Of a DNA stretch of 39,057 bases, positions 31,501 to 36,647 are shown one piece after another; position 1 is the stretch's first letter; every line of letters starts with the position of its first letter. The notes beneath the pieces were generated by a model. The model made no database searches, was not told the DNA's origin, and saw only the letters and a list, made by a program, of their open reading frames with translations. Both the position numbers and the translations under genes were made by a program. The stretch covers positions 1-39,057 of the IMG/VR virus record IMGVR_UViG_3300017697_000034. The stretch is one strand, 5' to 3'. Origin of the DNA: a virus.

Positions 31501-33841
31501 TAACGTACTGTGCAACAGGAGATTCGGCACCATCTAAAACTTGATAATTTTGTGCAGGAGGAGTATTAGTTAATGCAAGTTCTATATTGTTGAACAACTG
31601 TCCTATAACTGCTGTATAATAAACAGCTTGTTCTTCAACTGATTCGTTTGCAAATTGGTTTGTACTTTCTAAATCAAAATATGTTAACGCATTTGTAACA
31701 GTTCTTGCGTTTTGACCTCTTGACAAGTCAGTTACTACGCCATCAAATATATATTGTGCATCACGCTTAGTTTTTTCTTCGTCTAACGCATAAGAAGTAT
31801 CAAACGGTGCAATGACATCAGCAATTTGTCTTGATGTCCAAGCCCAAGTTTCTTCAATTACCCATGCTTTGTTTAACTCTAGTAAAGTCTTTTCAGTTTG
31901 TTTTTGCGTACCTTCAGCAACACGCTCGCATGCATACTTAATTGTTTTCCAAGCTGTATCAGCTGTTGTTCCTCTGACTGCAGAGTCAATACCGTTAGTT
32001 GCAACATAATATACATTTGGAGTAAAGTCAGTTTCTCTCCAGGCCGGTAAGTCGCCTACAACTTTTAAAACATTTGTCTGTGCGCCAATATCTAATGCTG
32101 ACTTAGCACCACCTGATGTAATAATTAACTGGCCTATCTGTGTAAGAGAGTTAGTTGGATCATGTGGTAAGTATACAACCCAATATAAATTTTGCAAGTC
32201 TAAGTCTGGGCGATTAACTAGCGCAGACGTATGTTCTCTAATACATTGATAAGTTGCGTTACCATAAAATGCAATATCGCCTTGATTATAAAGGCTTGAA
32301 TCTGACCATCTGCCTTTCCAACTAACCCCTGGTATCATTAATTCCCAGTATACATAATTAGTACCAAAGAATGTTAATACAGCACCGTCTGTAATTACTC
32401 CGTTCGGCGCAGCACTTAAAGTAACTGTTGAACTTCCGCCTGTTGTAGCAATTGACTGAACTGTTTGTCCTTGAGAAAATCCTTCGCCAATAACAGTCAT
32501 TCCAACTGTAATAGCTAAAGGATTTGTAGAATCTTGTGTATCTAACTTAAGAGTTGTTCCTGATGATCCGGTTGCTTCGTATACTGCAGAAACTTCAAAC
32601 TTTCCTGGAATTTTATTTGTACTATCAGAAAGTGCAACATATAAGCTACCACCGTAGTTTACAACGCTACCTATTTTATATTCATCTACACTGTTCCACA
32701 CACCGGACATATCAAACGCTTCGACTACGAGTTCCCAAGCATCTGTAGAGTCATCTGAGTTAAACGAAGGCTTGTTATTAATATTATTAATAGTCAAACT
32801 TTGATATAAGTAGCCGCCGTATAAAACAATATCACCTGGTTGATAAATGGTATTAGCACTATATACGCCGTCAAAATCTAATCCCGGAACCCATAGTTCC
32901 CAATACGAGCTATCAAATGTATCTTGTAGTATTCCTTCAGCTATATCGATTTCTACTATATACCCTGATACGCCTGCTAGTGCTGGATCGTCTTGTGCTG
33001 GAGTGTTACCGTCAGCAAATATACTTCGAATAGTTGCTAGAGACGGTTTACTAATAGCCGGAGCAATGTATGAATTATATAATGCATATCCTAATGGAAG
33101 ATTTGCTTGTATGCCTGCTGGGGTTTTAACTATGTCTGTCCATTCAGGAGCAAGACTTTCACCTTCCCATAATTCTGAATAATCAAACATACAGAAGTTT
33201 AACAAATATAAATATTCTTTTGCTGCTACTTCAAATGCATCGCCGTCTGTTTTAAAGTTATCGCCGCCGTACCCTGCTGGATCCCAAAAACCGCCGTCAT
33301 ATGCTTCTACCATTGCATTGTACAAAGGACCAGTTGCCCAGTCTGCACTAAGATATTGATACATTTTTAATGACACAGCATCAAGTCCATGCATATGTAA
33401 TGTGTGGAATACATGCTCAAGAACTTCTTGTGCATCAGTGTCACCGTCGCCGTAGCCGTCGCCAGTTGAATTCAAATACCATACCATGTCGTTAGAAACA
33501 GTAGCATCAAAGAAGTCATTTAGTTCCCAAAATGTAATACCGTCGTCAGTTAAGAAGTTTGGCGTATAATCAGCGCCTGCGCCTCTTGCTACCCGTTGTA
33601 CAGTCGGTAAGCCTGCATGAAATGTACCAACTGCTCCGGCAAGTGTATTAATTGTTGCAATCTGTGCAACACTAGAAATATTTGGGTCATCTTTGTTTAA
33701 TAACAGTTTAAATGTTTGTGCTACTTTTTCTATAAAAGCATCTGGAACTGCTGCTTGGCCGCCTACATCGCCTGCGGCTACAATTCTAACTCCGTATACT
33801 GTTAATTCCTTTTTAAAGAAATTGCTTCCTGATATTGCCAT
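25526..33841 (-). CDS. Large modular tail-fibre protein (2771 aa)
   Basis: Paralogue of the 3988-aa protein. Residues 1-300 form a unique N-terminal domain with a histidine cluster (H143, H146, H149, H151) after an Asp/Gly-rich stretch. Three W/Y/GD/YGG modules follow (about 330-580), then one degenerate helical repeat (KRDAQYIFDGVVTDL), a beta-helix segment (about 960-1105) with SLDPGTGPSDTTAWI and SDGIGVWCTG, a jelly-roll-like domain (KYSNSLINTGTWI ... ASIYVKKQTSSYFDF ... WWRISFTFWD) with another module inserted inside it, about five tandem small beta modules, YGNG-type propeller blades, and the C-terminal part with VRLTNHDFLNIGFGNQ, STDQDGNF and VPTQRAIKTYL. The ribosome site is AAGGAA. 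It starts ten bases after the 678-aa gene, so the two are probably cotranscribed. Confidence 0.84.
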   Translation of the reverse strand: MAISGSNFFKKELTVYGVRIVAAGDVGGQAAVPDAFIEKVAQTFKLLLNKDDPNISSVAQIATINTLAGAVGTFHAGLPTVQRVARGAGADYTPNFLTDDGITFWELNDFFDATVSNDMVWYLNSTGDGYGDGDTDAQEVLEHVFHTLHMHGLDAVSLKMYQYLSADWATGPLYNAMVEAYDGGFWDPAGYGGDNFKTDGDAFEVAAKEYLYLLNFCMFDYSELWEGESLAPEWTDIVKTPAGIQANLPLGYALYNSYIAPAISKPSLATIRSIFADGNTPAQDDPALAGVSGYIVEIDIAEGILQDTFDSSYWELWVPGLDFDGVYSANTIYQPGDIVLYGGYLYQSLTINNINNKPSFNSDDSTDAWELVVEAFDMSGVWNSVDEYKIGSVVNYGGSLYVALSDSTNKIPGKFEVSAVYEATGSSGTTLKLDTQDSTNPLAITVGMTVIGEGFSQGQTVQSIATTGGSSTVTLSAAPNGVITDGAVLTFFGTNYVYWELMIPGVSWKGRWSDSSLYNQGDIAFYGNATYQCIREHTSALVNRPDLDLQNLYWVVYLPHDPTNSLTQIGQLIITSGGAKSALDIGAQTNVLKVVGDLPAWRETDFTPNVYYVATNGIDSAVRGTTADTAWKTIKYACERVAEGTQKQTEKTLLELNKAWVIEETWAWTSRQIADVIAPFDTSYALDEEKTKRDAQYIFDGVVTDLSRGQNARTVTNALTYFDLESTNQFANESVEEQAVYYTAVIGQLFNNIELALTNTPPAQNYQVLDGAESPVAQYVNGNLIIESDTISIVNSLERIIREPIEAGSPSAIPPANQGAYTTINLKSGTYEEILPIVIPSKCALSGDELRGATVKPLDPVSTLCTRSVGFINQFEVGSTENISHNTPVQFVSLNPIDEISTVIGGPNIIQGNTYYVIGTSITNTSFQVSATKDGPVVELETSIGTMYVYGGNALNDMFYVQNATGIRNMTVTGLLGTLTPQNVYETRRPTGGTFVSLDPGTGPSDTTAWITLRSPYIQNVTTFGNGCTGLKIDSTLHNGGNRSIVCNDFTQIISDGIGVWCTGGNALVEAVSVFSYYNYAGYFAEDGGRVRATNGNSSYGTFGCIAEGFDDAETPATGSVNNRSTQAKASAVGALGTNAEILKIQFSDAGEQYYDTTTNLLKYSNSLINTGTWITDGNLNITKSPTTPFENEPAWRIEGITSLSDSSYFYQDIVVSPQGRTYTNIPGTNIDGSGIDATFDITVFSDRYVVAVNNSGSGYVVGNEISISAEVFGAALINNITVTVETLSITSILTISHIGIVPQGSALPYTASIYVKKQTSSYFDFDAIFSGYDTKTSRARFNFDTEELTMATGIDGGIVPTTFAKDFVENGWWRISFTFWDETAQNTSLRFKIYPRGIDGLAGTTNFYGGQLQIGSLTFFLETQEDIITSYANLNISGAGLGAEVIADELRSGAVFKTRILEGADLSEGGLGYNFKSNNAQGGNGEYLILAQSEVSTPTEYESMRLLLTSGKGAGQYGRISRYDTVTKEAQILKESFDTLEVVSANSVTDRLRLSNTADFHTVYTGQQIQFIPTFYDITVDSTAQDTIQVLGTFGDLNNYMYVSSTAKLKVNQKINFTGTPFGGVVNDVSYYILNIISDTSIQISTTLGGGVWPLNNINIEDPLASPIVLTGEVSSFTLNFPSNTSYLFGTSTGDMEIAQSIQFTGISLGDIVLGSTYYIHEIYDSNQFSISANKIDLAATATDAALSAITVSDTSSLIPLNPVVFDRNVIGGIVENVKYWVNNILDGTDFTISSSIITNRATASAAVSNLITVDSTTGFVAGNPIIFTGSTFGGLENDKVYYIQVVNNATSFTISETTAGAAVPLLTGAGDIIVRTTADTVSLSDSVGSMEGVTPGEKEVVTSDGGATMEASFFTELFGGVNTNAYYVLEKFEKLDTTDYAAATNWGSPATQFNNNLFTVEALGSASSEFIDALIAVTDGSTIILTDTVLGTLTITADGPWAPLTGPQAGQTFSINTEETSPGVAQNITTIGFPTDGSTIIKEFTIETVEGSGTPVAITTDTGSMQIGAVGWDHINPGQPIETGFDSTTVYTVEPRIVYSTPEFTQTAFDLNLIGSNHKILASNGFTPILFPATGSNALSTSSGNIWDVNITLPLNDLVNPQWADACYGNGTWILISKAGNCLYSVSEGVTWLSSTLPTLGAGEEWSSITYGNGVFVAVARGSSISAYSVNNGGSWTEVDISIDIDDWVDVEYGNNTFVTISGSSHAIKYSKDNGATWTAGTLDTSVDSTINNWTQVKYGNGRFVAISSDERSTVYSFDGITWYESSLFVKGALLEYGNGVFLILNVEDGICCQSADGVNWRRVGGAIENYIALGFTFDDSSKNGYFLTIDDSGTTTRISTGSRAFSRASINSTRITDFGMQNTGSGYLAAPTVTIIDPSNSKEVTTQVRTGNGVLGAPTFINYGLGYNTNSTSISIRGSGFSDTFQTGLRIVLKDLTRLPQPGDNMEFAGIDETYRVAKATILRGTVVPNLECEVQISPRMIQDLSPIHGTTLSIRSRFSQVRLTNHDFLNIGFGNQLQSNYPFLPENTNLEPQNEIQETNNGRVFYSSTDQDGNFRVGDLFAVEQATGIVTLSADEFGLEGLTQLSIGGVALGGSPVVVTAFSTDGTFVANSNNLVPTQRAIKTYLTSRLSQGGSDTFTGLLQAGTIKVGGPDIITSTVEEGGEDWIIEMPAKTMFDGPFGNSGWAGDGVAMAYFFKTIFDSTRSSQ

Positions 33842-33851
33842 CTTCGTTTCC

Positions 33852-35888
33852 TTATGATACTGTTATTGCTGCGTTCATCACATCGTGTACGCTACACTGA
33901 TAGTAGAATGTTCCGGTACTTCCTATGGTCCATTGAGTAGTTCCAAATGTTGCGCCGTTATTAAGTACTCCAGGAGCAACACTACCAGTTCCTGTAACTT
34001 GTGCTGTTTTGATGTAGAATGGATGTCCAAGTGCATTAATTACAAAGTCTACAATGTCTCCGTTGTTAAATGCTAGGGCCGGATTATCCCCACTTACTGC
34101 ACCATTTCTGTCAGTGCCACTTAATGTATAAGCACTTACACCGTTATTTGTAACATTAATTGTAAAATCTGCTGTTATTACAGGAGTTAAGCTTGTGTCA
34201 TTAATTGTAATAGCATCTGATGTATCTACAACTGTGCCACTTACACTACCTGTTCTAATCTGAACTTGGAATGTTTCAGCACCTTCAGTTGTTGCATCAG
34301 CAGTTGGTGTTACTGTAAAAGATCCTGCATTACTTGTGATTACAAAACTACCTGTTGATGTACTAAAGTCACTTGCGTTAGTAACACTCCAATACAATGT
34401 AGTTGCGTCTGCTACGTTAGCTGTTGCTACATTAATTGTTAGCGCACTGCCTTCGTCAATATTATTAGCTGCCGGTGTCGCGGCGTATGTTAGTATAACT
34501 GGCGGAGTTAAGCTTGTGTCGTTGATTGTAATAGCATCTGATGTATCTACAATTGTACCGCTTATACTATCTGTTCTAATCTGAACTTGGAATGTTTCAG
34601 CACCTTCAGTTGTTGCATCAGCAGTTGGTGTTAATGTAAAGTTTCCTGTATTGCCGGAGATTACAAAACTACCTGTTGATGTGCCAAAATCAGTCGAGTT
34701 AGTAACACTCCAATAAAGTGTAGTTGCATTTGCTACATTAGTTGTTGCAACGTTAATTGTAATAGGTCCACCTTCGTTAACATTATCCACTCCTGCTGTT
34801 ACAGTGTATGATGATATAACTGGCGGAATTGCTGTTCCACCCATGCCGCTATGATTAATACAATAGTAGTACAATGCTGGGGCATCATCTGCTACAGTAA
34901 TCTGTGTATATGCTCCATCTGTTCCCGGTGTTCCTACTTTAACTACACCTATTGTGTATTCTACACCAGGTGCGTTCCAAGAACCATTTGGTGTTGCAGA
35001 AAATAACAGTTGATGTGTAGCATTACTAAGATCTGACTGATCAAATCTATATGTTAATCCTCTAGTTAGTGACAATGCAGGACTTGCTCCAACTTCGCCT
35101 TCAATGTAAAACTTATTACCTGTGCCATATTGGTTAGTGCCGCTTGCAACAGATACATTATAAGTTACTACTCCTCCAAAAGGTGTAATTGCTGTACTTG
35201 TATAAACTCCGTAATTTTCTGGTGAAGATAGTTCCGGAGCGTGGCCTTCAATGCATTTGTAAACACTAGGACCGTACTTAACTAAGTCACTTAATTTATA
35301 TTTTATTTGTGTACTATCATCTGACGATATAGCATATTCGCCGCGCCATTGTACGCCATCCTTAGTAAGTTTCCATTTAACTAAAGTACTATCAAGTTGA
35401 TCATTGTAGTCTTCTTCTAGTCCTTTTAAATCTGTATCTGCAGAAATATGAGAAATAATACATTCATATGTTGAGCCGCCGTATTGTACAATGTCGCCGA
35501 TACCATATGTAGTACTCGAAGTCCATTCACTTTGCCATGTTGTAGATTCAGCATACACATCCCATTTATCAGAATCAGTATCAAGCACTGCGCCTGCTAA
35601 GTGTTGTGTATTACATTTATAAACAATACCACCAAAAATAACAATATTATCTAAACTATAAAAAGTAAACTGTTGCCACGGGCCTTTCCAAGTTTGTCCA
35701 GTCATCATTAAGGACCATTTAGGTATGATGCCATCTAAGTCTGTGTAGAATCCGTTAGAAGTATGCGGTATTAGACATACATAGGCTTTACCTTCATATT
35801 GTACTATTTGATCCTTTTTGTAAACAGTCTGATCGTTCCAATCTCCTACCCAGGAAAATCTTAATCTACTGATCTTAAATTCTGACAT
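33852..35888 (-). CDS. Fibre protein with two cupredoxin-like and two Calx-beta domains
   Basis: 678 aa. Residues 1-215 hold four W/Y/GD/YGG modules shared with the two giant fibres. Residues about 240-355 form a cupredoxin-like domain with H292 and the C-terminal cluster C343-x2-H346-x2-M349 (YYYCINHSGMGG). Residues about 360-460 and 463-566 are two near-identical Calx-beta repeats (NEGGPITINVATTNVA, TTEGAETFQVQIRT, AITINDTS). Residues about 570-678 are a second cupredoxin-like domain with H622 and C665-x2-H668-x2-M671. The His...Cys-x2-His-x2-Met order is what type-1 copper proteins use, although classic plastocyanin spaces the Met further. Whether copper is bound is unknown. The CATAAATA box and AAGGA ribosome site precede it. 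Confidence 0.82.
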   Translation of the reverse strand: MSEFKISRLRFSWVGDWNDQTVYKKDQIVQYEGKAYVCLIPHTSNGFYTDLDGIIPKWSLMMTGQTWKGPWQQFTFYSLDNIVIFGGIVYKCNTQHLAGAVLDTDSDKWDVYAESTTWQSEWTSSTTYGIGDIVQYGGSTYECIISHISADTDLKGLEEDYNDQLDSTLVKWKLTKDGVQWRGEYAISSDDSTQIKYKLSDLVKYGPSVYKCIEGHAPELSSPENYGVYTSTAITPFGGVVTYNVSVASGTNQYGTGNKFYIEGEVGASPALSLTRGLTYRFDQSDLSNATHQLLFSATPNGSWNAPGVEYTIGVVKVGTPGTDGAYTQITVADDAPALYYYCINHSGMGGTAIPPVISSYTVTAGVDNVNEGGPITINVATTNVANATTLYWSVTNSTDFGTSTGSFVISGNTGNFTLTPTADATTEGAETFQVQIRTDSISGTIVDTSDAITINDTSLTPPVILTYAATPAANNIDEGSALTINVATANVADATTLYWSVTNASDFSTSTGSFVITSNAGSFTVTPTADATTEGAETFQVQIRTGSVSGTVVDTSDAITINDTSLTPVITADFTINVTNNGVSAYTLSGTDRNGAVSGDNPALAFNNGDIVDFVINALGHPFYIKTAQVTGTGSVAPGVLNNGATFGTTQWTIGSTGTFYYQCSVHDVMNAAITVS
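34191..34832 (-). repeat. 321-bp direct repeat encoding Calx-beta domains
   Basis: Two copies of a 107-residue unit in the 678-aa fibre, offset by exactly 321 bases. The second halves (34191-34330 and 34512-34650) are nearly identical in DNA, with most differences at third positions. This is a recent tandem duplication or one kept similar by gene conversion. Confidence 0.8.
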
Positions 35889-35918
35889 CGTTCGGTTCCT
35901 TGATTATAGTTATTCGTA

Positions 35919-35926
35919 TATTTATG
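35919..35926 (-). promoter_or_regulatory. T4-like late promoter box (CATAAATA)
   Basis: CATAAATA overlaps the stop codon of the 126-aa gene and is followed by a leader of about 24 bases with an AAGGA ribosome site and the ATG at 35888. It would drive the 678-aa and 2771-aa fibre genes. Confidence 0.6.
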
Positions 35927-36302
35927 TGACTATCTGAGTAGGGTCATATGTATAGGACTGATTAATTCGTACAACTAACTCTCCTTGCTCATTTACATAA
36001 TAATATGCATTTTTATTATCCCAACGATATTGATCCCATTCTAAATTATCATATGGACGACTATGATCACTTTCAAGTCTTCCATCAAAAAAGTCTACAC
36101 CATATTCAAATTCAGTAAAGTCATCTACAGATGCTCCTGGGTTGTTAATTGTAATTGTGTCTACATCTTTAAGCTGGTCAATTTTTGCAAAAGACAAAGT
36201 ACCAGTTTCTGTTCTTTTTAAAGCATAAAAATATCTAGGCTGTCCTTCGCCTAATAGTTCTGAAATGCCTGGTGTTTGACCTACATAGTGTGTTGATGCC
36301 AT
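35922..36302 (-). CDS. Small virion-associated protein
   Basis: 126 aa beginning MASTHYVGQTPGISELLGEG, with DFTEFEYGVDFFDGRLESDH in the middle and a W/Y-rich C-terminal half (YDNLEWDQYRWDNKNAYYYV). I recognise the general type as a small structural protein of marine T4-like phages but know no specific function. A strong ribosome site (AAGGAG) lies 11 bases before the ATG. It sits with the 109-aa gene between two fibre genes; one possibility is a fibre connector or collar. No signal peptide or membrane segment. Confidence 0.72.
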   Translation of the reverse strand: MASTHYVGQTPGISELLGEGQPRYFYALKRTETGTLSFAKIDQLKDVDTITINNPGASVDDFTEFEYGVDFFDGRLESDHSRPYDNLEWDQYRWDNKNAYYYVNEQGELVVRINQSYTYDPTQIVT

Positions 36303-36313
36303 TTCATATCTCC

Positions 36314-36643
36314 TTAAATAATTTCTACTGTACTTAAGATACAGTCGATGCTATCTGCAACATTTGATCTTACATACAAGTTATTGTTTGGTGTTAAAAT
36401 TAGTTTCTCACCGCCGTTTAGTACACGTAAACTAGTATTTGGGGGGAGGATTAATTCTTTTGCATAATATCCTTCTGTACTATCAACATCTCGTAACGAT
36501 ACATCTACTAGTACAACTCCGTCAGTTAAGTTTGCTAAACTAAATCCAACAACTGTAATCCGTTTGTTATCGTCAGATGCAAGAACTTCTATTTTTTCTA
36601 TACCTATTTGTGATACTACTTTATTTTTAAATGTTGTTGCCAT
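36314..36643 (-). CDS. Small beta-rich virion protein
   Basis: 109 aa starting MATTFKNKVVSQIGIEKIEV, with VVLVDVSLRDVDSTEGYYAK and LPPNTSLRVLNGGEKLIL. The pattern of alternating strands and the 'PPNTSLRVL..GEKLIL' turn resembles small phage head-tail or fibre decoration proteins and is similar in style to the 106-aa protein at 13184 (VLIPNGVFERTGLVLQGG). Function is not known. AGGA upstream of the ATG overlaps the end of the repetitive fibre gene, only four bases away, so expression probably follows that gene. Confidence 0.7.
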   Translation of the reverse strand: MATTFKNKVVSQIGIEKIEVLASDDNKRITVVGFSLANLTDGVVLVDVSLRDVDSTEGYYAKELILPPNTSLRVLNGGEKLILTPNNNLYVRSNVADSIDCILSTVEII

Positions 36644-36647
36644 ATCT

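Noticed and set aside
33400-33450. Zinc metalloprotease (HExxH) in the 2771-aa fibre
   Set aside because: The order is EHxxH, not HExxH or HxxEH, so a protease call is not supported.
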